Positions 54,695 through 63,095 of a DNA stretch of 64,000 nt are shown in pieces; within the stretch, counting starts at the first letter, position 1, and the number at the start of each line of letters is the position of its first letter. The DNA comes from Ruicaihuangia caeni. GTDB lineage: Bacteria; Actinomycetota; Actinomycetes; Actinomycetales; Microbacteriaceae. The stretch spans positions 1 to 64,000 of the forward strand of contig NZ_JASATX010000001.1 of NCBI RefSeq assembly GCF_029952955.1. Direction: 5' to 3'. The notes under the pieces were generated by a model. It was not told the DNA's origin, did not search any database, and saw only the letters and a list, made by a program, of their open reading frames with translations. The position numbers and the translations under genes are program-made.

Positions 54695-54702
54695 GTGGAA
54701 GG

Positions 54703-54961
54703 TCAGAGCGTCCGTCGCACTTGGCGTTCTGGGATGCCCGTGCGTCGGGCAATCTCGGCCTGCTTGAATATCGGCGATACGCCAGGCCGACAACGTGCGC
54801 GCTGCCTCGATCGCATCGCTCGCGGTCTCGGCGGACCAGCTCGAGGTGCTCAATGACGAGCGCTCGACCATATCGACGACGACCTGGAGCGCTCGATAGG
54901 CCTGGTCGTCCAGGGACTCGTTTCAGGGCTGCCATGCGGTGAGCCACTCGGTGCTGGTCAT
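54703..54961 (-). pseudogene. decayed small gene with a C-terminal helix-turn-helix-like segment
   Basis: Read from ATG at 54961, the frame gives MTSTEWLTAWQP, a TGA stop at 54923-54925, then NESLDDQAYRALQVVVDMVE and further coherent helical sequence to about TLSAWRIADIQ. Near 54770 the frame shifts by one base and continues KQAEIARRTGIPERQVRRTL, then a stop. The last part looks like an HTH of the AsnC/Xre kind. One nonsense and one frameshift mutation therefore disrupt an otherwise plausible ~86-residue gene. Its ATG overlaps the stop of the next upstream remnant (ATGA). Confidence 0.6.
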
Positions 54962-55283
54962 GTGTCGAGCGGTCCGTTGGCCGCCTCCAACAGCGTCAGG
55001 CCGACACGGAGTTCTCGGAAGGGTTCGGCGGCGGACTCGGCCCGCAGATTGACCGTGCTTAAGTCGCGAGCGCGATGAGGACACGGATGAAAGCGTCGTC
55101 GCTCCGATCTTCGAGCCTGTCGGCTGCCATCTGCGCTCGCTCCACGGCACGGGCCGCCGTGGCTGCCAGCCGCTCCCATTTCGCCAGCTCCACGGCGACC
55201 ACCGTGGAAATGATGATGGCGGCCGAGGGTGTGGCAACCCCCGCGATGATCTGCAAGGCGGTTTGCAGAGCGTCTTGATGCAT
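54958..55283 (-). pseudogene. frameshifted small membrane-protein gene
   Basis: From ATG at 55283 the frame reads MHQDALQTALQIIAGVATPS and a hydrophobic helix (SAAIIISTVVAVELAKW), then a charged helix to FIRVLIALAT and a stop at 55059. One base off, the sequence continues RDLSTVNLRAESAAEPFREL and ends at 54958 exactly at the start of the following remnant. A single-base loss near 55065 would explain this; the ancestral product would be ~108 residues. If the first stop is real, a 74-residue membrane peptide is still made. Confidence 0.55.
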
Positions 55284-55344
55284 GTGCGCACTCTATCGGC
55301 GGCGCCGTCTCGCCAACTCGGGCCAGCCCCCGCGCAGAGCTGGG

Positions 55345-56187
55345 CTAATGATCTCCTTCGCTTCGCGCGGTTGGAGACGGATCGCGAGACTCTTCCTCCA
55401 AGTCAGCGATAGCCCCAGACCCGACTTCCGCCTCCGCAGTGAGCTTGTCCAGCATTCGACGCAACGCCTGCGCCCGCGCCTTGGCTTTCATCGTCTCACC
55501 ACTCTCTTCGGCCGCCAGCTCGGTCTCGATGCTCGCGGGATCGGCAGTCCACCTTTTCAATAGGGGGAGGAGTTCATCCCGCTCCATGTACAAGCGGGAT
55601 GGATGCCGGGAACGCGCAAGTTCCTTGCCTGACATGGTGGTTGACGCCATGTCGAGTGAGATTAATCTCCGCTGGATAAGCTTCATGAGCCGCAGTCCAT
55701 TCTCCTCGCCCTCGCGTTCCAGCCGCGCTTCAATCCGTTTCCGCTGAGCCCGCAGGTCCTTGCCGTCGTCGTCGTGCCCACGGAGGTAGACACCGTACTT
55801 GGCCCGCCAGATGGACTCGCTGAGCCACTCCCGCACGTCAACGGCAATGCCCCGCCGGAATCGTGCCTCCCTCTCCGAGCGGTCCTCCTCTCGATGTTGC
55901 TCGACGATGTTGTTCGCTCGTTTCGCTGTGTGCCAGGAGAAGACGGCGACCACGACCGCCGCGAGCGCGAGCACAATCGTCGCGATGGGAGCGACGGACT
56001 CGTTGAGCAGGTTCGTGCCGAAGCGCTCATCCAACAGCGAGACCAGGTCCCTCAGCATCTCGGTCACGCTGTCGGTATCGACTTTGGAGGGGGCGGGCGA
56101 GGGCGATGGGCTGGGCGTCACCGTTGGCGTTGGTGCCGAAAGCGGAGTTGGCGTCGGTGTTGGCGTCGTGAGTGAGAACACGACCAT
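55345..56187 (-). CDS. hypothetical single-helix membrane protein with Thr/Pro-rich N-terminus
   Basis: A 280-residue protein not recognised. Residues ~8-35 are low-complexity Thr-Pro and Ser-Pro repeats (TPTPTPTPLSAPTPTVTPSP). One transmembrane helix lies at ~66-83 (APIATIVLALAAVVVAVF). The remaining ~190 residues are highly charged, probably helical and cytoplasmic (HREEDRSEREARFRR; LRAQRKRIEARLEREGEE). ATG at 56187 is one of two possible starts. It is divergent from the GAF-like gene with a 175-base gap. Confidence 0.65.
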   Translation of the reverse strand: MVVFSLTTPTPTPTPLSAPTPTVTPSPSPSPAPSKVDTDSVTEMLRDLVSLLDERFGTNLLNESVAPIATIVLALAAVVVAVFSWHTAKRANNIVEQHREEDRSEREARFRRGIAVDVREWLSESIWRAKYGVYLRGHDDDGKDLRAQRKRIEARLEREGEENGLRLMKLIQRRLISLDMASTTMSGKELARSRHPSRLYMERDELLPLLKRWTADPASIETELAAEESGETMKAKARAQALRRMLDKLTAEAEVGSGAIADLEEESRDPSPTARSEGDH

Positions 56188-56362
56188 AAGTCTGTCGGCG
56201 CGGCCCCGGCGCCGACGCAACCGACACGGGCTCGGGCCCAGTGCCGAGTATTCGGGTAGTTACTGCATCATCCTCGGCCCCGGGAGCAGCGACTTCCCTT
56301 TAGTCCGGAGCGGCTGATTGATGATGTTGCACTGCCGACTGCTCCTGTGTCACTGTGCGAGA

Positions 56363-57325
56363 GTGGCTAAAGGTGCGAAAACGTCAGGTGCGGTCAAGCG
56401 AGACCCCCCAGACCCCCGGTTGGGATGGATTCTGACGTACATCGGGCCGATGGCTGTTTGGCTGAGGGACCATTGGGTCCTTACAGGGTTTACTCTCCTC
56501 GGTTCCGTCGTAGCGATCGCTGGCCCGGTCCTGTTTCTAGACGAGAACGGTGATCAAACTCCCGAGTGGCGGGCAGCGTGGGTGTACCTAGCGATCGCGG
56601 CGGGTGTGGCCGTCGTGCTTGATCGGATTGCAGACACGAGCGAGGCACGCCACGGAGACCTCCTACTTCGAGCAGCCGAAGACGATGCCGAACGGAGCGT
56701 GCTCGACCTCAACACGTTCCTGGAGCACGCGATCGAAGTCGCGGAAACGAAGGGGGCGGCACGAGAGCGCGCGATCCAGATTCTTCGCAAGACGCTCGCT
56801 TCCGTTGCCGCCAGAGCGGTCGGTGTGCAGGGTGGACGCGCCTCGTTCTTCCCTCTGACCAGAGACGCCGAAGGCTGGCGAACACTCGGACCGCCGGTGC
56901 ACGGCACCGCCTATGGCAGAAGTGACACGCCAATGAGGCCCTTCATCGAAAAGGATGAACCTGAACATCCCATCTGGAAGGTGATGGACGGTCCAGACAA
57001 TGAGGCGGTTGTCTTCAGCGAAGGCGATGTCGTGCACGGCGTGGACTGGGACAGGAAGGTTTACAAGACCTTCATCTCCGTTCCGGTGAAGGCCGGACTC
57101 GCCCAGTTCGGAATGCTAAGCACGAACTCCAGCGAGGCGGGCTCAATCGGTGGCGCTCAGAGAGCTGCGCTCCTTGCTATGGCTCGCGGCATGGCGATGG
57201 TGTACGCCTTCGATGCCGGTCCGCAAGGCCTTGCGGTTATGCAGAGCCCTGACGGAATGTCGGTATCAAGGTCTAACGTTGGACCCGAGGAGGCAAACGA
57301 TGTCACAGGTAGCAGAGCCCTATGA
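56363..57325 (+). CDS. membrane-anchored GAF-like domain protein
   Basis: A ~320-residue protein. Two helices near the N-terminus (about 38-60, WVLTGFTLLGSVVAIAGPVL; about 70-87, AAWVYLAIAAGVAVVLDRI) are followed by a coiled linker (DDAERSVLDLNTFLEHAIEV) and a GAF-type sensor fold at ~120-300 (LASVAARAVGVQGGRASFFPL; TFISVPVKAGLAQFGMLSTN). No output domain such as kinase, cyclase or HTH is attached. The start is unsure: GTG at 56363 is preferred over ATG at 56318 or 56450. The 3' end overlaps the next small gene, so they form a unit. Confidence 0.65.
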   Translation: MAKGAKTSGAVKRDPPDPRLGWILTYIGPMAVWLRDHWVLTGFTLLGSVVAIAGPVLFLDENGDQTPEWRAAWVYLAIAAGVAVVLDRIADTSEARHGDLLLRAAEDDAERSVLDLNTFLEHAIEVAETKGAARERAIQILRKTLASVAARAVGVQGGRASFFPLTRDAEGWRTLGPPVHGTAYGRSDTPMRPFIEKDEPEHPIWKVMDGPDNEAVVFSEGDVVHGVDWDRKVYKTFISVPVKAGLAQFGMLSTNSSEAGSIGGAQRAALLAMARGMAMVYAFDAGPQGLAVMQSPDGMSVSRSNVGPEEANDVTGSRAL

Positions 57326-57491
57326 GATTGCCGTTCTTAACCGCGTCGAGGTGGGACTAGAACGGAACCGTCGAGAGGTCGAGCTTCGCTCATCTAGTAA
57401 TTCCAGTCGAGCACGCCGCCTCGCGGATCAGCGCAGATCTTGGCTAGAGCGCGTTGCAGCCGGTCGTGCTGCCTCAACGAAGTCCAGATAG
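57300..57491 (+). CDS. small basic protein of unknown function
   Basis: A 63-residue protein (MSQVAEPYEIAVLNRVEVGL at the start, then Arg/Ser-rich) with an excellent GAGGAGG ribosome site 7 bases before the ATG. It overlaps the end of the GAF-like gene by 26 bases and is thus co-transcribed. The C-terminal half is strongly basic and may bind nucleic acid or phospholipid. Not recognised. Confidence 0.6.
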   Translation: MSQVAEPYEIAVLNRVEVGLERNRREVELRSSSNSSRARRLADQRRSWLERVAAGRAASTKSR

Positions 57492-57633
57492 GAGTGCACT
57501 GACGCCGGTGACCCGCGAGCAGATCGTTCTCGTCTTCAGCTCGCATTAGCGCCCCTCCCGTGCCCGCCGCGCTGTAAGGGGATGTATGCGTGGGTCTGTG
57601 TGCCCGCATGATCGGCGTGTCGTACCCGACTAC

Positions 57634-57639
57634 TACGCT
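57634..57639 (+). promoter_or_regulatory. -10 hexamer of a leaderless promoter
   Basis: TACGCT ends 7 bases before the ATG at 57647, giving the three-helix membrane protein gene its own start. Confidence 0.5.
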
Positions 57640-57646
57640 TTGCCCC

Positions 57647-58114
57647 ATGACCGTCGAGGCAGCATCCGCTGAGCAGCTCAAGCTCGTGCACTTGTACGGT
57701 TTGCGGATCGCGGACGAGCTGCTAGCCAAGCAGAGCAACATGATCAACCGTGCTTCGCTTGTCCTAGCCGCCGCAGCCTTGCTTGCGCTCGTACAACCTG
57801 CTTCGATTGTGAATGGCTGGAGCTGGATTCCCATCGCGTTGGCTGTCATCACGGCTCTGTGCGCACTGCGCGCAGTTGCGCTCTGGAAGAGTAAAACGGT
57901 GGACGTGACCCTCGTGCCGCTCGATACTCTGCTCTCGTTCGCTGCGGTCACCCTCGAAGCCGCGCTTGTCCGCGACTTGTTCAAACAGATCGAAGCGCTC
58001 AAAGGGGACCTGGCCCGCAAAGCGTTCTGGACGAAGGCGGCCATTGCGCTGCTCATCGTCACTATGATTTCGAGCGCCCTCATCTCGGGGTTCGCCGCAC
58101 TCAAATGGATCTAA
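57647..58114 (+). CDS. hypothetical three-helix membrane protein
   Basis: A 155-residue protein. A soluble N-terminal helix (EQLKLVHLYGLRIADELLAK) precedes two close helices (about 33-52, ASLVLAAAALLALVQPASIV; about 56-76), a soluble stretch of ~50 residues and a last helix (about 131-151, AAIALLIVTMISSALISGFA). This layout resembles the SLATT and 2-4TM effector-like membrane proteins found in bacterial conflict systems, but the similarity is one of architecture only. ATG at 57647 is set by the leaderless promoter. A 41-residue gene follows 11 bases later. Confidence 0.65.
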   Translation: MTVEAASAEQLKLVHLYGLRIADELLAKQSNMINRASLVLAAAALLALVQPASIVNGWSWIPIALAVITALCALRAVALWKSKTVDVTLVPLDTLLSFAAVTLEAALVRDLFKQIEALKGDLARKAFWTKAAIALLIVTMISSALISGFAALKWI

Positions 58115-58125
58115 GGGGGTGACCT

Positions 58126-58251
58126 ATGTCTGATACCGACAACTCCGCCACGCCCATTTCTGAGCCGGTGGCCCGCGTGCCGTCCATGCTCGGCGACATT
58201 CTGACTGCATCAGCCCAGCCAGAGATTCAGACCCGCGTTACAGGCGATTAG
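58126..58251 (+). CDS. small hypothetical protein
   Basis: A 41-residue polar protein (MSDTDNSATPISEPVARVPS at the start) with AAGGGGGTG as a ribosome site 5-8 bases before the ATG. It follows the membrane protein gene by 11 bases in the same direction. It contains no known motif. Coding status rests on the ribosome site and position only; it could be a truncated gene end. Confidence 0.45.
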   Translation: MSDTDNSATPISEPVARVPSMLGDILTASAQPEIQTRVTGD

Positions 58252-58456
58252 CTCGCGAGAAACGTCAGGCTACCCGCCGTATCAGAGCACTCTTTGGGCG
58301 ACGTGGCGTTTCCTTCGAGATCCTCGTCTTACGGAGAAGGCTGGAGACGAGCACGCGCTGATCTCCAGGCATCGGGGGCTGCAGATGCTGCAACGCGCTG
58401 CGCGTACTCGGTAATGGTTCACTACGTCGCCAAGGACGTTCTCACGTCGCCGACGT
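58252..58456. other. junction region between accessory DNA and the Tad remnant, with an imperfect hairpin
   Basis: No gene is supported. GAGATC-CTCGTCT (58317-58329) pairs with AGACGAG (58345-58351) and, after an 8-base bulge, GATCTC (58360-58365). This could be a terminator for the accessory unit or the scar of an insertion. The region ends where a TadE-like reading frame, without its start, begins. Confidence 0.4.
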
Positions 58457-58699
58457 GTGCTTCTAGCGAGCACCATCAACGCTTTCACCGGGGTGGCGTT
58501 CAGCCGCGCGCAGGCGGCAGCGCGCATCGCGTGCGCACCGAGGGCCGACTGCCTCACGCGCGGCAACACGGTGACGATCGAACTTACGCTGCGCGTTCCG
58601 CTGCCACTGATTCCGGCCATCGACGCCTCGACTCCGTTCGCGGTCGCTGTGGAAGCGGCCGCCTCGCAGCCGGTGTCGCGTTTCTGGGGCGCCCGGTGA
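58457..58699 (+). pseudogene. TadE-like pilus assembly protein, 5'-truncated
   Basis: The open frame encodes LLASTINAFTGVAFSRAQAAARIACAP onward and ends VPLPLIPAID, AAASQPVSRFWGAR, which is the C-terminal half of a TadE/Rv3654c-like protein. The N-terminal signal helix that defines TadE is missing and an in-frame TAA at 58412 closes the frame upstream, so the gene has lost its 5' end. GTG at 58457 could start an 80-residue product without a membrane anchor. Its stop overlaps the GTG of the next gene (GTGA), the original coupling in the Tad locus. Confidence 0.65.
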
Positions 58700-59220
58700 A
58701 CGCGGCACGTGCCGGCCGGAAACGGCGCGAGCTGCTTCGCTTCCGGGGTCGCGTGGAGGCGGAAGGCGCTCACCAAATGGCGGATCGCCGAGAGCGCGGC
58801 GGTGCCGACTCGGAACGCGGCTCGATCCTGCCACTCATCCTCGGGGTGGTGGTCTTCGCGCTCGTGCTGGTGCTGGTGGGGGCCGCAGCGACGAGTCTGT
58901 ACGTCGAGCGCAAGCGGTTGTTCACCCTCGCTGACGGCGCGGCCCTCGCCGGCGCGGAAGCGTTCACCATGGTCGCCTCTGATGGGCCGCGCCGTCCGGT
59001 GCTCGATTCGGGTGATGTGGCCTCGGCGGCGACCGCCTACCTGACGCGCGCCGCCACGACAGCCCTGGAGTCGCTGCGGTTGGAGAGGGCGCACAGCCCC
59101 GACGGCGCCAGCGCACGCGTCACCCTCTCGTCATGGTGGCGGCCGCCGCTCATCACCGCATTCGTTCCCGACGGCATCCGATTGGAGGTCACCGCGCACG
59201 CTCGCACAGCGCTGCGCTGA
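58696..59220 (+). CDS. TadG-like pilus assembly protein
   Basis: A 174-residue protein. A basic N-terminus is followed by one helix (SILPLILGVVVFALVLVLVG, about 43-62) and the sequence ERKRLFTLADGAALAGAEAF (about 70-89), the hallmark of TadE/TadG-like proteins processed by a prepilin peptidase or anchored by the helix. The C-terminal extracytoplasmic part is short. GTG at 58696 overlaps the truncated TadE stop; ATG at 58777 is an alternative. No other tad genes (ATPase, TadB/C) are in the window, so the pilus locus is incomplete here. Confidence 0.75.
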   Translation: MNAARAGRKRRELLRFRGRVEAEGAHQMADRRERGGADSERGSILPLILGVVVFALVLVLVGAAATSLYVERKRLFTLADGAALAGAEAFTMVASDGPRRPVLDSGDVASAATAYLTRAATTALESLRLERAHSPDGASARVTLSSWWRPPLITAFVPDGIRLEVTAHARTALR

Positions 59221-59271
59221 TCCGAGCTCTCGCAGGTGGCGCTCTGGCACCCGCCGAGTCAGACGCTGCAT

Positions 59272-60564
59272 TCAGTCGCCGACGTCGCCGCTCGGCGGGG
59301 GCGTGCTCCGGTGCGTCTTCGGAACGAACCGCGGCAGGTAGCGCATCAGTATGCCTGCTCCCATCACTCCGAGCGCGCCCATGGCAGCAGCGGCCCAACT
59401 CAGTGACGCAACGACCGTGATGGCCGAGATGAGCACCGGTGCTAGGGCGCCGCCGCTCTCTGCGGTGAAGCGCCACACGCTCAGGAAAGACGCCGGATGC
59501 CGCCCACGGGCGAGATCGGCGCCGAGCGTCATGATCAGCCCACTGCCGAGGCTGTTGGCGACCGCGAGCACCATGGCCGCAGTGATGAACCACGCCTGCG
59601 CGCTCGGGAGATCGTGGCTGAGCGCGAGGGCGAGGTGGCCGGCCGCGAGTCCGAGCATCGACGGAACCGCTGTCCACAGACGCCCGTACCGGTCCATGAT
59701 CTGCCCGCCGGTGTAGAAGAGCGCGAAGTCGAGGGCGCCCGCGATGCCGATGATGAGCGCGGTCTCTGCCGCAGGGATGCCGATGCTCACCGCCCAGAGC
59801 GGCACGATGACCTGGCGGCTTATGCGCAGCGCCGAGACCAGCATGGCCCCGACCCCCAAGCGCGCGAGCACGTCGCGGCGGCTGCGCATGGTCGCGATCA
59901 CACCGGTCGGCGCGTGAGACGCTGCGGCCTCGGGGCTCGCGACCGCAGCGGATTCCACCGCGCGCCCCCGCAGTTGCGAGCGGTACGACGCCTCCGGATC
60001 TTCGACGATCAAGAGGATCGCCACGGTCGCGAGACACGCGGCGAGGTGCACCCACATGGCCGTCTGCGGGTCATGCGACAGCGCTATGACGCCTGCGCTC
60101 GCGAACGGGCCGATGAAGTAGCCGAGCCTGAAGCTGCCGCCGAGCGTCGAGAGCGAACGCGCCCGGTACTGCAGCGGCACGTACAAGGTCATGAACGACA
60201 GTCGTGCCAGTCCGAACACCGCTGCCGAGAGCCCGATGAGCAGGATGCCGGCGGCGAGCAGCGCCGGGTTGGGCGCTAGCGCCGCGAGCAGCACACCACC
60301 GGCCGAGACGGCCGCCGCGCCGATCATGGCCCGGCGCTCGCCGAGGCGTTGCACGACCCGGGCGCCTGGCAGGGTGCCGAGCAGCGCACCGATCGTCAGC
60401 AGCGACGCGACCAGGCCGGCGCCGGCGAGCCCGGAGCCGAGGGCGGTGGCGACGAGCGGGATGACCGGCACGATGGCGCCTTCGCCGATCGAGAAGACCA
60501 GGGTGGGCGCCACCGCGGCGAGCATGACGGTGCGCCACTTGAAGTTCCCGGCATCCGCGCTCAC
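59272..60564 (-). CDS. MFS transporter
   Basis: A 430-residue permease with 12 predicted helices. MFS A-motif GARVVQRLGERRAM (about 62-75) and its repeat in the second half GGQIMDRYGRLW (about 288-299). A hydrophilic central loop (about 195-235) separates the halves. The GTG start at 60564 follows TAGGCT by 7 bases; the frame stays open far upstream across prfB on the other strand but that part is not coding. Divergent from prfB and convergent with the TadG-like gene. The substrate is unknown; drug efflux is the usual annotation. Confidence 0.87.
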   Translation of the reverse strand: MSADAGNFKWRTVMLAAVAPTLVFSIGEGAIVPVIPLVATALGSGLAGAGLVASLLTIGALLGTLPGARVVQRLGERRAMIGAAAVSAGGVLLAALAPNPALLAAGILLIGLSAAVFGLARLSFMTLYVPLQYRARSLSTLGGSFRLGYFIGPFASAGVIALSHDPQTAMWVHLAACLATVAILLIVEDPEASYRSQLRGRAVESAAVASPEAAASHAPTGVIATMRSRRDVLARLGVGAMLVSALRISRQVIVPLWAVSIGIPAAETALIIGIAGALDFALFYTGGQIMDRYGRLWTAVPSMLGLAAGHLALALSHDLPSAQAWFITAAMVLAVANSLGSGLIMTLGADLARGRHPASFLSVWRFTAESGGALAPVLISAITVVASLSWAAAAMGALGVMGAGILMRYLPRFVPKTHRSTPPPSGDVGD

Positions 60565-60571
60565 TCGTCCG

Positions 60572-60577
60572 AGCCTA
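60572..60577 (-). promoter_or_regulatory. -10 hexamer of a leaderless promoter
   Basis: TAGGCT on the minus strand ends 7 bases before the MFS GTG and sits 40 bases from the divergent prfB promoter. Confidence 0.55.
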
Positions 60578-60616
60578 CGGCCGCGCCCGCCGCTGATGCG
60601 GCACAGTCGCGGGCGG

Positions 60617-60622
60617 TAGTCT
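60617..60622 (+). promoter_or_regulatory. -10 hexamer of the prfB promoter
   Basis: TAGTCT ends 9 bases before the prfB ATG, which lacks a Shine-Dalgarno sequence. Confidence 0.55.
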
Positions 60623-60631
60623 GGTGCAGCC

Positions 60632-61738
60632 ATGATCGACCTCGACTTCACAGACCAGATCGCCCAGCTGCGCTCGACCTTCGGCGAAATCGTCGCGGTG
60701 ATCGGGGTCGACCGACTCGAAGCCGAGATCGCCGAGCTCAGCGAGCAGGCCGGTGCGCCAGACCTCTGGGACGACCCCGACAAGGCGCAGCAGGTGACGA
60801 GTGCGCTGAGCCACAAGCAGTCCGACCTCGCGCGCATCACCGGCATCCGGCGCCGCCTCGACGACCTCGAGGTGCTCGTCGAGATGGCCAATGAGGCGGA
60901 TGACGAGGAATCGGCGCGCGAGGCGGCCGACGAGCTCGCTGGGCTGCAGAAGACGCTCGCCGACCTCGAGGTGCAGACGCTGCTCGACGGGGAGTACGAC
61001 GACCGCCCGGCCGTCATCACGATCCGCGCAGGAGCGGGCGGGGTGGATGCCGCAGACTTCGCCGAGATGCTGCTGCGTATGTACCTGCGCTGGGCCGAGC
61101 AGCACAAGTACCCCGCGAAGGTCATGGACACCAGCTACGCGGAGGAGGCTGGCATCAAGAGCGCCACCTTCGAGGTCGACGCTCCCTACGCGTTCGGCAA
61201 GCTCAGCGTCGAGGCCGGCACGCACCGACTGGTGCGCATGTCGCCCTTCGGTGCGGCAGGGAAGCGCCAGACGAGCTTCGCCGCCGTCGAGGTGATCCCG
61301 CTCTTCGAGGAGACCGAGCAGGTCGACATCCCCGAGAACGACATCCGCGTCGACGTGTTCCGCTCGAGCGGGCCCGGCGGGCAGTCGGTGAACACGACCG
61401 ACTCTGCGGTGCGCATCACGCACCTGCCGACCGGAATCGTCGTCTCGATGCAGAACGAGAAGAGCCAGATCCAGAACCGCGCCGCTGCGCTTCGGGTGCT
61501 GCAGAGCCGCTTGCTGCTGCTGCAGAAGGAGCAGGAGGCGGCAACCAAGAAGGAGCTCGCCGGCAACATCACCGCGAGCTGGGGCGACCAGATGCGCAGC
61601 TACGTGCTCGCGCCCTACCAGATGGTGAAAGACCTGCGCACCGAGTACGAGGTGAGCAAGCCCGACGACGTCTTCGACGGCGACCTCGACGGCTTCATCA
61701 ACGCCGGCATCCGCTGGCGCAAGCAGGACAACGACTGA
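60632..61738 (+). CDS. prfB: peptide chain release factor 2
   Basis: A 368-residue class I release factor for UGA and UAA. The anticodon-like tripeptide SPF is in [16 protein letters not shown] (about 205-220), which distinguishes RF2 from RF1 (PxT). The GGQ motif in [18 protein letters not shown] (about 244-261) triggers peptide hydrolysis. The N-terminal helical domain is complete. There is no in-frame UGA near codon 25, so the autoregulatory +1 frameshift of many bacteria is absent, as in other actinobacteria. Upstream of ftsE-ftsX, the conserved order. Confidence 0.97.
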   Translation: MIDLDFTDQIAQLRSTFGEIVAVIGVDRLEAEIAELSEQAGAPDLWDDPDKAQQVTSALSHKQSDLARITGIRRRLDDLEVLVEMANEADDEESAREAADELAGLQKTLADLEVQTLLDGEYDDRPAVITIRAGAGGVDAADFAEMLLRMYLRWAEQHKYPAKVMDTSYAEEAGIKSATFEVDAPYAFGKLSVEAGTHRLVRMSPFGAAGKRQTSFAAVEVIPLFEETEQVDIPENDIRVDVFRSSGPGGQSVNTTDSAVRITHLPTGIVVSMQNEKSQIQNRAAALRVLQSRLLLLQKEQEAATKKELAGNITASWGDQMRSYVLAPYQMVKDLRTEYEVSKPDDVFDGDLDGFINAGIRWRKQDND

Positions 61739-61823
61739 GTGACGACCGGCCAGGTTTCGCACCACGCGGCGTATCGGAACCGGTCGAAGGCGAGTCGCTG
61801 CGCGGCATCCGTTCGATGCTGCC

Positions 61824-61829
61824 TAGGCT
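61824..61829 (+). promoter_or_regulatory. -10 hexamer of the ftsE promoter
   Basis: TAGGCT ends 9 bases before the ATG at 61839 and only 3 before the ATG at 61833; this favours the downstream start. Confidence 0.55.
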
Positions 61830-61838
61830 CGGATGGTC

Positions 61839-63095
61839 ATGATTCGTTTCGATGAAGTCACCAAGGTCTACAAGGGCAATTCGCGGCCAGCGCTCGACTC
61901 GGTGACCCTCGAGATCCTCAAGGGCGAGTTCGTGTTCCTCGTCGGCGCCTCGGGCTCGGGCAAATCGAGCTTCCTGCGCCTGGTGCTGCGTGAAGACAGG
62001 CCGTCGAAGGGTCAACTTCACGTGCTGGGGCAGAGCCTCAACACGATCTCGAGCCGCAAGGTGCCGTACTTCAGGCGCAACATCGGCGTCGTCTTCCAAG
62101 ACTTCCGGCTGCTGCCGAACAAGACCGTGTTCGACAACGTCGCGTTCACGCTGCAGGTCATCGGCAAGAGCAAGGGCTTCGTGCAGCAGGCTGTGCCCGA
62201 TGTGCTCAACCTCGTTGGACTCGCCGGCAAATCGGGCCGCTTCCCGCACGAGCTCTCCGGCGGCGAGCAGCAGCGCGTCGCGATCGCGCGCGCGATCGTG
62301 AACCGACCCGCCGTGCTGCTGGCCGATGAGCCCACAGGCAATCTCGACCCGGCCACGAGCGCCGGCATCATGACGCTGCTCGAGCGCATCAACGCCAACG
62401 GCACCACCGTGGTGATGGCGACGCATGATGTCGCGATCGTCGACCGCCTGCAGCGACGCGTGATCGAGCTCATCGGCGGGCGGGTCGTGCGCGATGAGCG
62501 TGAAGGCGGGTACGTCACGCAAGCCATGCCGGTCGTTTCGCGCGACCAGGCGGGCGCCGTGCGCGAGGCGCCGTCCGCGCCGATGCCGAGCGCTTCGTCG
62601 TCCGGCGCGGTCTCCTCTCCCGTCAGCCCCTTGAATGTGCAGAGCCCCGCGAGCGCGCCCGGCCCTCACAATGCCGAGAGCGCCCAGAGCGCCCAGAGCG
62701 CCCAGAGCGCACCCCCGGCGTGGCAGGCGCCGGCGCCTCCCAGGCCCGAACGCTTCGCGCCGGCGGATGCCGCGGCATCCGCCCCCGCTTCGACCCAGCC
62801 TCGCGACGCCCAGCCCGCACCGCCCCCAGCGACGGCGACCCCGTCGACGCCACCGCGCCCCGAGCATGCCCCAGGCGACGACGTTGCGGCAGCGCTCGCG
62901 CGTGCGGCGCGACTCGAGGTCGATTCACCGCTTCACGCGGGTGAGCTCGCCGAGCCCACCGCGCCGTGGGACGACGGCCTCGACGACACGGTCATCCGCG
63001 CCCCCGGCGCCATGGAACGGCCCGAGCGAGTCGACCGCGTCGATCGTGCCGACCGTGACCGCTTCGACGGCAGCAACGGGGAGGGCACCCGATGA
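61839..63095 (+). CDS. ftsE: cell division ATP-binding protein FtsE with long Pro/Ala-rich tail
   Basis: A 418-residue protein. Residues 1-~228 are the complete ABC ATPase: [13 protein letters not shown] at the start, Walker [11 protein letters not shown] (about 35-44), signature [15 protein letters not shown], Walker [13 protein letters not shown]. It works with FtsX to activate peptidoglycan hydrolases at the septum. The usual protein ends near 229; here ~190 residues of Ala/Pro/Ser-rich, low-complexity sequence follow, with acidic and Arg-rich ends ([34 protein letters not shown]). ATG at 61839 gives the conserved start; 61833 is a less likely alternative. Stop overlaps the ftsX ATG. Confidence 0.94.
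   Translation: MIRFDEVTKVYKGNSRPALDSVTLEILKGEFVFLVGASGSGKSSFLRLVLREDRPSKGQLHVLGQSLNTISSRKVPYFRRNIGVVFQDFRLLPNKTVFDNVAFTLQVIGKSKGFVQQAVPDVLNLVGLAGKSGRFPHELSGGEQQRVAIARAIVNRPAVLLADEPTGNLDPATSAGIMTLLERINANGTTVVMATHDVAIVDRLQRRVIELIGGRVVRDEREGGYVTQAMPVVSRDQAGAVREAPSAPMPSASSSGAVSSPVSPLNVQSPASAPGPHNAESAQSAQSAQSAPPAWQAPAPPRPERFAPADAAASAPASTQPRDAQPAPPPATATPSTPPRPEHAPGDDVAAALARAARLEVDSPLHAGELAEPTAPWDDGLDDTVIRAPGAMERPERVDRVDRADRDRFDGSNGEGTR
62677..62710. repeat. 9-bp tandem repeat in the ftsE tail
   Basis: AGAGCGCCC occurs three full times plus seven bases of a fourth, encoding repeated Gln-Ser-Ala ([11 protein letters not shown]). Unit length keeps the frame, so repeat number can vary without breaking FtsE. 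Confidence 0.85.

Noticed and set aside
60632-60720. Programmed +1 frameshift in prfB
   Set aside because: The frame is continuous from the ATG and contains no UGA preceded by a Shine-Dalgarno-like element near codon 25.
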